From positions 30,348,668-30,412,667 of the forward strand of contig NC_083331.1 of assembly GCF_963455315.2 (NCBI RefSeq): a stretch of DNA of 64,000 bases. Reading direction: 5' to 3'. Made by a program: the position numbers and the translations under genes. Below, piece by piece: positions 36,010 through 46,852 of the stretch. How positions within the stretch are numbered: position 1 is the first letter of the stretch; the number at the start of each line of letters is the position of its first letter. The notes beneath the pieces were generated by a model, which made no database searches, was not told where the DNA came from, and saw nothing but the letters and a program-made list of their open reading frames with translations. This DNA is from Globicephala melas. Lineage: Eukaryota > Chordata > Mammalia > Artiodactyla > Delphinidae.

Positions 36010-36625
36010 AAAAGAATATTCCCCCTCAGGAAACAAGAAAAATCTCAAATAAACAACCTAACCTTACATAAAGGAACTAGGAAAGAAGAACAAGCAAAAC
36101 TCAAATTTAGTAGAAGGAAAAAAAATCATAAAGGTCAGAGCAGAAATAAATGAGATAGAGACTGAAAAAAGTTTTAATGGTCAATGATATGAAGAGCTGG
36201 TTCCTTAAAAAGATAAACAAAATTGTTAAGCCTTTAGCCAGACTCATCAAGAAAAAAAGAGAGAGGACCCAAATCAATAGAATCATAAATGAAAAAGGAG
36301 AAGTTACATCCGACACCACAGAAATACAAAGGATCAGAAGAGATTAGTATGAATGACTATATGCCAATAAAATGGAAAATCTAGAAGAAATAGAAAAATT
36401 ACCAGAAATGTACAATATCTAAAGACTGAACCAGGAAGAAATAGTAAATATGAACAGACCAATTACCAGGAGTGGAATAAAATCAGTGATAAAAACAAAC
36501 AAACAAACAAAAACTCCCAACAAACAAAAGTCCAGGATGAGAAGGCTTCACAGGTGAGTTCTACCAAACATTTAGAGAAGAGTTAGCACCTATCCTTTTC
36601 ACAATATTCCAAAAAATTGCAGAGC
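36010..36625 (+). mobile_element. L1 LINE, sense, internal ORF2 fragment
   Basis: Sense ORF2: aggtcagagcagaaataaatg (36132-36152), gctggttccttaaaaagat (36196-36214), gaaggcttcacaggtgagttc (36541-36561). The RT-proximal part is present, without the 3' end. Stops and an (AAAC)n tract at 36495-36515 break the frame. Moderately old. Confidence 0.85.
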
Positions 36626-36689
36626 TATTCTCTCCCTCTGGTTCACTTGACCTCTGCTTCACATGGTATTTTCACCTGTGTGTCTTTGC
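36626..36689 (+). mobile_element. L2 LINE, sense, left part
   Basis: Short sequence with ctccctctggttcacttgacctc that fits L2 directly upstream of the SINE and continues after it. Confidence 0.5.
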
Positions 36690-36811
36690 TTTTTTGTTTT
36701 TTGGCTGCACCCCACAGCTTGTGGGATCTTAGTTCCCCAACCAAGGATTGAACCTGGGCGCTCGGCAGTGAAAGCGCAGAGTCCTAACCACTGGACTGCC
36801 AGGGAACTCCC
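36690..36811 (-). mobile_element. CHR/tRNA-Glu-type SINE, antisense, short
   Basis: T-rich tail, ttggctgcaccccacagctt, tgtgggatcttagttccc (36720-36737), gattgaacctgggcgctcg, ending in agggaactccc. About 120 bp, a truncated or short subfamily. Splits an L2 relic. Confidence 0.82.
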
Positions 36812-37130
36812 TGCATTCATGCATTCATTTCTTACTCTGACCAGAGCACACTTCTTCCATAGTTTACACTCTCACTTCTTTTAGGTGTCTGATCAAATGT
36901 CACTTTTAAAACAGGACTCCCTGAATCATTTCTTAAACAAACAAACAAACAAACAAAAACTATCTCCTCCTTCCTGGTATAACTTTTCCTCCTTACTCTA
37001 TTTTGGTTTTCTACATAACACTCATCAATATCTGATAGGGTGTATATTGACTATTATATAACTTTTCTTAATTTCCAGGAGGATGGATATTTTATTTTTT
37101 CCTCTACTATATTCCCCACATGTAAACCTG
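36812..37130 (+). mobile_element. L2 LINE relic, sense
   Basis: The segment tcaaatgtcacttttaaaac (36893-36912), then ctccctgaatcatttc, an (AAAC)n insertion (36935-36958) and ctacataacactcatcaatatc (37011-37032), is the usual L2 3' region order. Strongly diverged. Confidence 0.65.
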
Positions 37131-37134
37131 CACT

Positions 37135-37330
37135 GTTCAGTAAAGTAATCACTAGTCACATGTAGCTCTTTAAATTTAAATTAATTAAAATAGAAAACTT
37201 AGTTCCTCTGTTGGACTGTTACATTTCAAGTGCTCAATAGCCATATGTGACTAGTGCTACCATAATTGACATGACATTACAGATTATCTCCATCACAGAA
37301 AGTTCTATGGGATAGCACTGGTCTAAAATA
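37135..37330. mobile_element. hAT-type nonautonomous DNA transposon (MER58-like)
   Basis: The sequence starts ctgcactgttcagtaaagtaatcactagtcacatg and ends with tatgggatagcactggtc. Centre is AT-rich and the two arms are partly inverted copies (tcacatgtagct near 37157 and catatgtgactagtg near 37242). This fits a MITE of the hAT-Charlie group. No transposase. Confidence 0.6.
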
Positions 37331-37589
37331 TGTTGAGAGCAAATGTAGACTTTTAATACATATTTGTTGATTAATGGTCTACAAAATTAAAGGGAGAAGA
37401 GAGAGAAATGTCAAACAGAATAAAAGGTATATAATCACAGATACAGAAGTAATTATAAGAATATTAAGTCCCTATTACATGCAAATCTATGGCAGAGGTT
37501 TAAAAAACTATGTGAAAACTCTATATTCACCAAAAACTTAGTTTAGAAAAATCTGTCTAAAAATAAGTTGATAAACTAGCAACTATCAT
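37331..37589. other. unassigned AT-rich DNA
   Basis: No feature recognised. Confidence 0.4.
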
Positions 37590-38164
37590 AAAATATTGAT
37601 AAAATGATTAAAGATATACCTTTAAAAATGTACAAGGACCAACAGAGATGTGGTCAAAATTAAACTTTAGATACTTTAAAGAGCAATGATTTCAATTAAT
37701 CTACTTTATTCTGAGACAGTTAACATTTAAAAATCCATCCTGATCCATTTTATGAAAATGGCATAACTGCATTATCAATATTGAAGTAATGAAAACTATA
37801 GATCAATATTATTCATGAACATATAGGTAATAGTATGAACAGATAATAAATAATATAATATTTGAATCCACAAAAGAGTCAATATAAGAATAATACACTA
37901 TGAGTAAAATTTGCTTTATGAAGGTAAAATATAATTAATATCACGATGTCTGCTACTATAATTTATTACATCAAGTTGATAAAGAAAAATAGACATATGA
38001 TTTTACCAATGATCAAAAATATTTGCTAAACTAGGTCAGAAAAGAAAATACTAATAAAATTCTAGGTAAAATGGCTGAGAAATAAACTTCAATGAAAATT
38101 AAAACAATTCAATCAATTTCAAGATCTAGACAGAAATTTCCTTAATCATTCTTTCTTTCTTTTC
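37590..38164 (+). mobile_element. L1M LINE, sense, decayed ORF2
   Basis: Order of sense ORF2 phrases survives: actatagatcaatattattcatgaacata (37795-37823 region), gaataatacactatgagt (37889-37906), catcaagttgataaagaaa, agacatatgattttaccaat. Very diverged. Interrupted at 38165 by a SINE. Confidence 0.65.
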
Positions 38165-38364
38165 TTTTTTTTTTTTTTTTGTGGTACGTGGGCCTCTCAC
38201 TGTTGTGGTCTCTCCTGTTGTGGCTCCAGACGCACAGGCTCAGCGGCCATGGCTCACGGGACCAGCTGCTCTGTGGCATGTGGGATCTTCCTGGACCGGG
38301 GCACGAATCCGTGTCCCCTGCATTGGCAGGCAGCCTCTCAACCACTGCGCCACCATGGAAGCCC
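38165..38364 (-). mobile_element. CHR-1-like SINE, antisense
   Basis: T15 tail, then gtggtacgtgggcctctcac, ctcagcggccatggctcac, ctggaccggggcacgaatcc and the head near 38364. Central deletion of about 10 bp compared with other copies. aatcatt (38144-38150) and atcatta (38366-38372) hint at a short TSD. Frames here are SINE shadows. Confidence 0.92.
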
Positions 38365-39560
38365 CATCATTACTTCTTAACTTTACTTGAATGTCCTTGT
38401 CCATAAGTCGAGATATTAAAAAATGGAACAATCACAAAAAAGAGGAAATAACTCTCCCTTTGTTATTAATATGATTGTTTAGTTAAATAAAAACTAGAAT
38501 TAAAGTGAAAGTTTTTTATTGTGACTAGATATTAATTGACCACTGTAACAAATGATTTTCTCCATTTTAGCAATATGCACATAGGAAAAGGATATAATGT
38601 ATAACACATAATTGTGATAATATTTTAAATTTAGAAAATCTTGCAGTAAAAGAATATGACCAACATAAAATCTAGTTGAAAAATGTAAATTGAAGTCTGA
38701 GCAATGTAAACAATATTTACTTTTTTTATATAAATATAATATTATTAAAAACTTAGTTATTGGAAAACTAGTAAATAACTTAAGCAATTCCCGTTACAGT
38801 CCCAACAGATTTGTTATTGATTTTAATTGAATAAAATTATTTTAATATTATTGTGTAATAATAAATGTCCTCAGTAAAGCCAAGTAAAACTAGTTAAGGA
38901 CATTTTTCTTCCCAGTATCAGAACATACATTAATTCTAGCAATTATATTGGCGAACAGAGTAAAAACAAACAAACAAAATGAACAGGGTAAGAAATTTAG
39001 AAAGAGATCTCAGTATATGTTTTTAGTTAATGTATTCAAAGTCAGTTAGAAAAGGTACAAATTTATATTCACTGAGAAGAAATGTCAGGTTATAGGAATC
39101 AGACTGACAAAAATGAAAAACTCTTTTAACACTTTTTGATGGAAAAGTATTTATGTACCAATGTACTGTCAAATGTAAGTTGTTACATCTTTTTAGCAAA
39201 GCATTTGGGAAATATATGTAGATACATCTGGTTTAACCCATGAGCCCCATTCTTGGTTTTCTTCCCCACAGATACAAAAGTACTTGTCTATAAGGACAGG
39301 AAGCAAATAGGCTATAATAACATTGTTTGGAGTTCCAGAGACTCATGAAAGTGGATTTCTATTAATAATGCAATAATTGTTTAAATTACAGGATTATGGT
39401 ATAACCACATATTAGAATATTATGTATCAGTAAAAGTGAATTGGAAATATACCAGGTTATTTGAAATAACAGTATAAATTGTAATTGAATTAAAAATGAA
39501 GACAAGTGTGTTGACAACAATCTCACTTTTATACAATTATAATAAATCCTGTGTAATACC
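38365..39560 (+). mobile_element. L1M LINE, sense, 3' part
   Basis: The left portion (to 39060) is too decayed to read in detail. From 39060 the 3' part is clearer: agactgacaaaaatgaaaaac, atttctattaataatgcaat, ttagaatattatgtatcagt (39411-39430), the familiar end of an L1M. Probably the same element as 37590-38164. Confidence 0.6.
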
Positions 39561-39835
39561 TGTGTACATAATTATATATAACTATGTATTATATATGCAT
39601 ATATAAATTCACACAGGTATATATATTTACACAGGTATATATACACATATATAGAATATATAATCATAGAGAAAGATACAGAATAAAATATGCCAAATCA
39701 ATTATATTTGTGTGTATGTGTTGGGTGTGAGTGTGAATGATTTGTAGAGCGGTAGGGAAAAGGGGAGAAAAGAACCATAGAAAATTCAAAGAACCATAGA
39801 AAAAGAAAAAAAAACATAGAAAAAGAACCATAGAA
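39561..39835. repeat. AT-rich low complexity and a tandem AAGAACCATAGAAAA motif
   Basis: 39575-39665 holds TATATA runs and two cacacaggtatatat units. 39767-39834 holds three imperfect copies of a 15-bp motif aagaaccatagaaaa spaced by A-rich DNA. Confidence 0.75.
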
Positions 39836-40840
39836 AATTAAAATAGTAAAAATCATGAAAAATAAAAAGTAGTATATATGACATTATGACATGCATGCAT
39901 TTATACAATAAAATAATTGTGTACGTACATTCTTTTAAAGGAAATGGGAAAAAATGAACATTTTAGCAAGCTGTTGAGTTGAAGATAATAGACTAAACAA
40001 AATTACCTTGTCATAATCCATTAAATATCATCTATAATGGTGCAACTACATAAAGAATGGAAGAAAGACATGAACAGACTAGAGACTTGATCACATTTTC
40101 AGTAGACACATAACAGTTTGCTCTTCATGGATGAAGCAGTGTGGTGGAAGCTGAATGCCTCTGAAGAAATGAATCAGGCTTCCAATATTTGACTTTTAGC
40201 TTCCACATACTAATTCTACAAAGATAGTGCATAACCAAATAGAACAAGACTAATCAAAACATCATGTGTCAGAGCCAATGATTCTATAAAGGTATAAAGT
40301 TAAGTGAGCATTTGTCTTTGGAACTAGGATGCATTTGATTTTCCATCACTTTGCCATCTGTATCTTATGAATATTATAATTCCAATCCTTTTCTTCACTT
40401 AAACTAAGAGATGAAATAAACTGTCTATATATTCTTAAAGTATTCACACAATGTTTTAAGTATGCTAAATAAAACTTTTAATTATAAAAATGTTTGAAAT
40501 AATTACTATTATATAAACATCTTTAAAAATTTGTATATACAGAAATCATGTATATTTTAAAATCATGAATGGTCAGTCATGCATAACTGAGGCACCAAAA
40601 GTTAACAAAGGGGTTAATAGATATTATTGCTACCATGAAGAAAACAAAAATTAAGATATCGATAGTTCTCTCAAATATGTCTTAGGCTGTTTAGGATCTA
40701 ATTGGGAACCTCACTATGATTAAAGAGAGAAAATTGTTTTCAGTAGGTAGTGGGAAGGGGGAGAAAAGTGGAATAAGAAGGATGGAAATTAATATGCATA
40801 TCTTCACTCTTGTATCTTAATTAAGTAATAATTACCTAAT
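39836..40840. other. unassigned AT-rich DNA
   Basis: No gene or secure repeat recognised. Confidence 0.4.
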
Positions 40841-40854
40841 TAATAATGTGCTTA
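40841..40854. repeat. target-site duplication, left copy (taataatgtgctta)
   Basis: A 14-bp direct repeat identical to 41059-41072. Confidence 0.95.
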
Positions 40855-41058
40855 GGGCTTCCCTGGTGGCACAGTGGTTGAGAGTCCGCCTGCCGATGCA
40901 GGGGACACGGGTTCGTGCCCCGGTCCGGGAGGATCCCACATGCCGCAGAGTGGCTGGGCCCGTGAGCCATGGCCACTGAGCCTGCACGTCCGGAGCCTGT
41001 GCTCCACAACAGGAGAGGCCACAACAGTGAGAGGCCCACGTACTGCAAAAAATAATAA
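40855..41058 (+). mobile_element. CHR-1 SINE, full length, sense, perfect TSD
   Basis: From gggcttccctggtggcacag to an A6/(ATA)n tail. Very close to the other full-length copies (28450 and 42251), with A-box and B-box areas intact and many CpG or CpG-derived sites. Perfect 14-bp TSD. Among the youngest insertions in the window. Frames at 40832-41110 are SINE shadows. Confidence 0.96.
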
Positions 41059-41072
41059 TAATAATGTGCTTA
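41059..41072. repeat. target-site duplication, right copy (taataatgtgctta)
   Basis: Identical to 40841-40854; the tail merges into it through an (AAT)n run. Confidence 0.95.
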
Positions 41073-41424
41073 ATTAATAATGTATAAATTATAACACTTA
41101 AAATAGGCAACTTTAAATTGCTACGTCATTGCAAATCCCATTTAAACGATGTGATTTTGTGTTCTGAAAAACGTACAAATATAGGACAAAGTAATTCAGG
41201 AAGGGGTAGTTCTTTTCTAGTACACTGAAAAATAATTTTAAGAAGACAGAGTTGTCTTTAATATATATTTTTTTAATATTTTAATATAGATTATCCAGTT
41301 ATTTGCAAAGTGATTACTGAAAAATAAGAACTTCATGGGAAACACTTTCTCAGGATCTACAATGGGTCCTAAGATTTACTCAGAAGGCAAGAATTTGTGT
41401 CCATGATTAGAAAATTCAGTTGAG
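41073..41424. other. unassigned AT-rich DNA
   Basis: No feature recognised. Confidence 0.4.
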
Positions 41425-41615
41425 ACGATGTTTACAATTGTGTATTTATTTGCTTTTGCTTTTATATTACCTTTTATCTCCTCTACTAATCTGTGAGCTC
41501 CTTGAAGATAAAACCTGTATATTATCTGCTCAGCTTTTTTATTTCCCTTGTCTAGCACATGGCCTAGCTCTTAGCTGAGACCCATTTCTTAAATAATAAT
41601 GAATGAATAAATAAC
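41425..41615 (+). mobile_element. L2 LINE 3' end, sense
   Basis: The segment aatctgtgagctccttgaag (41488-41507), then cttgtctagcacatggcctag (41549-41569), and aataataatgaatgaataaat at the end, are the L2 3' UTR landmarks in order. Confidence 0.78.
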
Positions 41616-42237
41616 TGTAATATAACTAGCTGCCCAATGGGATGGAGTGAAACATTGGTGACATAAAACACCAGCACTATGTGACATGTATAGTTATTCT
41701 GTGTCACTATATGACATGTACCATTATTATTAGATACCTAATAAGTAGACATTTTAATGTGATTATGTGGTTACACCTTTGTAATTATTCAAATAGTCAC
41801 ACAAAGAGTAAAAGATCATATATGCAATCTAAATTAAAGCTATTTTAAAATTGAATATAAATACACACTGAAGGTTAAAGAGGTATTAAGGAAGAAGGAG
41901 CCTCTAAAAAGAATGAACTTAACATTTGAAAGTTGTAAAAAATGTGATAATATAATAACAAACAGAAAGCCAAGGTAACAGGTGCAAAGATAGATAGATA
42001 ACAGGTAATATTTCCAGCCATAATAAAGTGATTTGGCTTTATAGGTACTTTATTAGAATATACACTGGGTAAATTCAGGGACATCATCCATCCTGATTTT
42101 CATTTCTGCAGAAACTGGAAGAATATCTGGTGTGAATTAGATGCCGAGTAAATATTTGTTGAGCCAATTAATTAAATTGCATTGCCTTGCACATTTCTTT
42201 AGTTAGAGTTCCTCAATTTAAAAAGGAAGTTTAAATG
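41616..42237. other. mostly unassigned; short L2 end
   Basis: 41640-41730 has two imperfect copies of a tgtgacatgta/tatgacatgta phrase. 42130-42170 (gccgagtaaatatttgttgag) recalls the L2 terminus. Otherwise AT-rich DNA without a recognised feature. Confidence 0.4.
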
Positions 42238-42250
42238 TATATATATGTTT
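42238..42250. repeat. target-site duplication, left copy (tatatatatgttt)
   Basis: A 13-bp direct repeat identical to 42479-42491, although the TA-rich half makes it less specific. Confidence 0.85.
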
Positions 42251-42478
42251 GGGCTTCACTGGTGGCGCAGTGGTTGAGAGTCCGCCTGCCGATGCAGGGG
42301 ACACGGCTTCGTGCCCCAGTCTGGGAAAATCCCACATGCCACGGAGTGGCTAGGCCTGTGAGCCATGGCAGCCGAGCCTGCGTGTCCGGAGACTGTGCTC
42401 TGCAATGGGAGAGGCCACAACAGTGAGAGGCCCACGTACTGCAAAAAATAAATAAATAAAAATAAAAATAATAAAAAA
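42251..42478 (+). mobile_element. CHR-1 SINE, full length, sense
   Basis: From gggcttcactggtggcgcag to a 40-bp tail of AAAT/AAAAAT units (42442-42478). Box regions retained with scattered transitions. Flanked by a 13-bp TSD. Frames at 42231-42567 are shadows of the SINE. Confidence 0.95.
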
Positions 42479-42491
42479 TATATATATGTTT

Positions 42492-43254
42492 TATAAGCAT
42501 ATATTACATATATATATAGCTTCATGTATAAATATATATAGCTTAAAATTACAGCATTATAACTCATTTTCTTAATGATAATACTAAAAAATCAATATAT
42601 TTATATTTTTTTCTCTAGCTAGTTCTTGTTACACTAATCCCATGTTTTTAATGCTACTAATTTTGTTTATTACTATATGAATTAACTATATGAATCAATT
42701 TATCTCTTTCCCTGCAAATATTTTTACTCCCTTGGGCAATGAAAGGAGTTTATGATATGAAGAAAATTTCAAGTTATGAATTTCAATCTGCAATACACAT
42801 AGGAAAACAAATATTAAAATATGCATATCATAAATTACCAAATTTTATCCATGAATATTTCCATAAATATATATTTATAACACATTTCTCCAATTAAATC
42901 ACTAATTACAAATTCTTTACAGACAGTGCTCCTGTAGTAGACTCATCTCACAGTTTGTAACAGTATTCAGTATTTACTCTCGAGAGGTGAAGTATTTCAT
43001 CATATTAATGCATATAGAAAGTAAGAAATGGAGGTTTAAAATAAAGAATTTGTTTTTTTTTTTTAAGAAAAGAGGTCTACTTCTAACTATAAACTTAGAT
43101 TTTATAGACTTGAGAAATTAGAAAAAAGTCATCCTTATCCAAATGAGTTTACATCTTCTGAACCAAAATAGATAATGAAACTAAACTTCTTCTAAAAGTA
43201 TGGGTTATTTTCTCTCTTTCTTTTTTAATTTTAAATATTTATTCCTACAGGTAG
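42492..43254. other. unassigned AT-rich DNA
   Basis: TA-rich at 42500-42545. No gene or secure repeat recognised elsewhere. Confidence 0.4.
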
Positions 43255-43620
43255 TTTTTTGGAGGACTGAGTAGTGAGATCATATTCTTACTAGAGTCCA
43301 GGAGCACTCTATACCTACTGGATGCTCAATGACTTTTGTTGAGACGTCTTCTGTGACAACTCATGCTGCCCACAGGTTCCCTAAGAGCTACTCCCTAGTT
43401 GTCTCACAGTAGATCCTCCTTGCTCATTTCATTTGTTTTGGAAACATCTTCTGCCCTAGGTATTTTTATTCATTAAATAAATTTTACTGACTGCCTCTAG
43501 ATACACCAGGTTCTGTGTTTACTGTTAGCTTACTATGATGAACATAATAGTCTTTAAAGACAAGGAGCTAATAGATTCATGGGAGGCAAGCGAGAAAATA
43601 GACAACTATAAATGGCATAT
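43255..43620 (+). repeat. L2-like relics, sense
   Basis: The segment agagtccaggagcactctat to ctactggatgctcaatgac (43294-43333) resembles the L2 3' end. 43490-43600 has a second ancient-repeat phrase (ccaggttctgtgtttactg). Both are weak. Confidence 0.45.
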
Positions 43621-43834
43621 GTTAGTGTAGAGTTAGTTATACGTTCTTTTAAGGAAGCTAAAGCGGTGCACTTCACGTTAGCAGGGAGTGAGGTAACCTA
43701 AGGAGATAAGGACAAATAGTAGTCCTAAACTCAGGTTTAGTTCTGAAACCTAAACTGAGTCTGAGACTTAAGGAATGAATAGGATTGAACCTGGTTAAAG
43801 AGGAGGTTGATAGGGTTTACTTGGATAGTAGATA
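43621..43834. other. unassigned DNA
   Basis: No feature recognised. Confidence 0.35.
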
Positions 43835-43917
43835 GCTGAAGGAAAGAAAGGAAGAAAGAAAGAGAGAGAGAGAGGGAGAGGGGAAGGGAGGGAGGGAGGA
43901 AGGAAGAAAGGGAAGAG
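43835..43917. repeat. polypurine (GAAA/GAGA/GGGA)n tract
   Basis: About 80 bp of pure purine with (GA)n core and GGGA units. Mirror-symmetric purine tracts can form triplex DNA. Frames on the opposite strand (43737-44063) are low-complexity Ser/Leu/Phe shadows. Confidence 0.92.
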
Positions 43918-44784
43918 TATGAGTGTATGTCCCTGGGAGATGATGGAAAACATAAACCTAGGTATTGTTGGACTATAAGGTATGAGGGAATGGCAATAGA
44001 TGAGGCTGGAGAAATAAGCAAAACAAGACACTTTTGAACAAGAGCAAAAATTATACAATACATTAATTGTTTAGTGTGACATTAACTGGGTTTGCATATT
44101 TAGTTGTTTGTATTACTTTTTTTCTAAAGTCTACTTTAGCTAAATATATTTATTTATCTATCCTTTCTTATTTAATCTAGATTTTATTGATTATATCCTT
44201 TTACTTATCTCACGTATTATTAGCATTAACATTTCATTTTGGTTTATTCCATTATATACTCTCATCTCCTTCTTAATATATGGTATTACATAATCTAATT
44301 TACTTTTGAATTGTATATTTACTGTATCTTTAGATCAAAAACTTTAAGCAAGTATGAAAAGTCAGTCTTGAGATAGTTGAAATGCCTTTTCTCACTATCT
44401 GGCATGGTTGCTAATCATCTCTGCTCTTTCCAGGTCCCATATACACGTACCCTCTTCTACATTCATTCCAAATATGAGCCTTCAAATTATAAAGCCAAAA
44501 ACTAAGCAGCAATCAATATTTATAGGCAAAAAAATCCTCTATTTTTCTCTCTTCTCTCTTTTCCCTTAAGCTAACATTACTCTACTTTTAGTAATAAGGT
44601 ACCAGATATTGTTGCAGTCTTTTTGTTGTTGTTCCATTCTTATATTGCAAAAAGCCAGCTTTATTAGAAAATTCATGAAATAAAATCCAGTGTTTCCATT
44701 ACTGATAAGCACAGAGGCTAAGTTATTAAGAGAACTAAATAAGAGTAAGAAGTAAACAGAAACTTTCATGAAGGAACATTTTCA
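43918..44784. other. unassigned DNA
   Basis: AT-rich. 44110-44340 might be old antisense L1, but this was not secure. Confidence 0.35.
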
Positions 44785-45083
44785 ACATGTCGCAACTTTC
44801 TGATTTTTAAAATTAGATAAAATTACAAAGTATACAATTAATCAATTTTAAGTATACAGTTGGGTGAATTTTGAAAAATGTGTACAAACTTTACTTCTTA
44901 TCACTATTATGGTATAGAATATCTCCATCTTCCTGAAATGTTTCCTCATATCTATTTGCAGTCAATGCACTTCTCCTTCCTCTCACCACCTATTTCCAGT
45001 CTCTAGAAATTGTTGAGCTGCTGTCTCTAGTTATAGTTTTGCCACTAAAAAAAATGTTATGTAAATAGAATAATGTACTCTTT
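44785..45083 (-). mobile_element. L1M LINE, antisense, 3' UTR part
   Basis: The reverse of an old L1 3' end: aattttaagtatacagttggg (44844-44864), ttcctcatatctatttgcag, tgttgagctgctgtctctag, ttatgtaaatagaataatgta (45056-45077). Interrupted by a younger sense L1. Confidence 0.72.
45070..45083. repeat. target-site duplication, left copy (ataatgtactcttt)
   Basis: Matches 45395-45408 (ataatgtattcttt) with one transition. Frames the sense L1 3' end. Confidence 0.85.
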
Positions 45084-45394
45084 TTTTACAAAACAGAAAC
45101 AGACTTACAGATATCGAAAACAACCTTATGGTTACCAAAGGGGAAACTTTGGGGGGAGGGTAAATAGGGAGCTTGGGATTAACATACACACACTACTATA
45201 TATAAGATAGATAACCAATAAGGACCTACTGTATAGCACAGGGAACTCTACTCAATATTCTGTGATAACCTATATGAGAAAAGAATCTGAAAAAGAATGA
45301 ATATATGTATATGTGTAACTGAATCACTTTTCGGTACACCAGAAACTAACACATTTTAAATCAAATCTAATCCAATAAAAAAATTTAAAAAAGG
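45084..45394 (+). mobile_element. L1 3' UTR, sense, 5'-truncated copy
   Basis: From about acagaaacagacttacagat (45096) through tggttaccaaaggggaaac, actgtatagcacagggaac (45229-45247), ggtacaccagaaactaacac to aatccaataaaaaaatttaaa. This is the cetartiodactyl L1 3' UTR with AATAAA near the end and an A-rich tail. It inserted into the L1M with a 14-bp TSD (one mismatch). Confidence 0.9.
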
Positions 45395-45453
45395 ATAATG
45401 TATTCTTTGTAACTGGCTTATTTCATTTAGCACAGGACTTTTGATGTGAGTCT
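45395..45453 (-). mobile_element. L1M LINE, antisense, short middle segment
   Basis: The segment gtaactggcttatttcatttagcac (45409-45433) is the expected continuation of the L1M after the TSD. It is then cut by a MaLR LTR. Confidence 0.7.
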
Positions 45454-45772
45454 ATTGTAGAGGGCTGAATGGTGGCTTCCAAAAGATATGTCTGCATCTT
45501 AATGATTGGAACCTGTGAATATTACCTTACAAGACAAAAGAATAGAATAATGAGATGTGCTTATCCTAGATTATGTGTAGTCCTTAAGTGCAATAACATA
45601 CAACCTTATAAGAGAAAGAGGAGATTTTGTCAGACACACAGAGGAGAAGTATACGTGCAGATGGAACAGAGAGAGATGTGACCACAAACCAATGCATGCT
45701 AACAGCCACTAGAAGCTGGAAGAGACAAGGAAAGGATGCACTCCTAGAGCCTTCAGAGAGTTAGACTTTTAG
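45454..45772 (+). mobile_element. MaLR (MLT1-like) LTR, sense
   Basis: The segment tgtagagggctgaatggtgg (45455-45474), then atgattggaacctgtgaat (45501-45519), accttacaagacaaaag, gagatgtgaccacaaacca and ccactagaagctggaagagac (45706-45726), follows a known MaLR LTR order. No internal sequence, so a solo LTR. Inserted in L1M, which resumes after it. Confidence 0.72.
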
Positions 45773-46029
45773 CAATGTACACGAGTTTCATTTGCTCTGC
45801 ACCCCTTGCAGTACTTAGTGTTTTCAGAAGTTTTTTTTAGTTTTAAAGTTATTTTATTTGCTGCTGTTTTATTGGGTGTGTAATGGCATTTCATGTCAGC
45901 TTAAATTTGCATTTTCAAGCAACAAATTATGTAGAGCACAGCTTCACATGTGTATTGATTATCTGTTTATCTATTTTGGTGAAGTGTATGTTCAAAACTT
46001 TTGCTTATATATTTATTGAGTTTGGAGAT
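45773..46029 (-). mobile_element. L1M LINE, antisense, continuation
   Basis: The segment agcaatgtacacgagtttca (45771-45790), then ttattgggtgtgtaatggcat and ttggtgaagtgtatgttcaaa (45978-45998), are consecutive ORF2/3' phrases in reverse. It ends at the next MaLR LTR. Confidence 0.75.
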
Positions 46030-46522
46030 TGCATTAGTTTGCTAGGGCTGCTTTAATAAAGTACCACAAACTGAGTGGCTTAAACAACAGAAATATATTT
46101 TCTGTTCTGGTCAGTAAGTAAACAAAACTTGAAAATAAAAGAGTTGTGGAGACTAGAAGTTTGAAATCAAGGTGTCAGCAGGGCTGGTTCTCTCTGAGGG
46201 TTATGAGAAAGAATACATTCTATGCCTCTCTCCCGGTTCATGATGATTTTCTGGCAATCTTTTGGGTTCCTGGGCTTGTTGAAACAGCGCTCTGATCTCT
46301 ACCTTCACCTTTACATGACCTTCTCTTTGTGTGCATGTCTACCTCTAAATTTTCCATTTTTATAAGGACACCAATTATATTATATTAGGGTCTAGCCTCA
46401 TAACTTCATTTAACTTGTTTACCTGTTTAAAGAGCCTATTTCCAAGTAAAGCAACTTTCTGAGGTACTGGGTATTAGGACTCCAACATATGAATTTTGGG
46501 GGACACCATTCTTCCCATAACA
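46030..46522 (-). mobile_element. MaLR (MLT1-like) LTR, antisense
   Basis: The segment ttagtttgctagggctgctt, then ccacaaactgagtggcttaaacaac (46064-46088), tttttataaggacaccaatta (46357-46377), caacatatgaattttggg (46483-46500) and cccataacag, is a complete MaLR LTR in reverse. About 60 extra bases near 46106-46155 look like a small internal insertion. Confidence 0.82.
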
Positions 46523-46544
46523 GTGATGAACATGAGAAGTTCTG

Positions 46545-46852
46545 TGTTAGAGATATTAGTGATGTTAGTTAGATGTTCCTCTAATACCTCCAAATGAATA
46601 TGTCCAGGAGTCAGCTGATAGTATTGGTCTGTACCTCAGTAGTTAAGACCAAGTTATACTAATACTATGAAGAGCAAAATCTAATACTGAGAGTGGTTTA
46701 TTATGTCAAAGGCTACTATCAGATTAAATAAAATAAAACTAAAAAGTGTCACTTGGTCTTGGTAAGATGGAACTGACTGGTGACTGTAATGAAAGTATTT
46801 TTCTGCAGAATGGCAGGGGTGGTATACAGAACACAAAGTGGTGGCAGAGTCT
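46545..46852. repeat. ancient interspersed repeat
   Basis: The order gtcaaaggctactatcagatta, acttggtcttggtaagatgg, gtgactgtaatgaaagtat (46783-46801) recalls a mammal-wide relic seen elsewhere in the window. The family was not resolved. Confidence 0.4.

Noticed and set aside
43737..44063. Ser/Leu/Phe-rich frames on the minus strand
   Set aside because: Produced by the polypurine tract.
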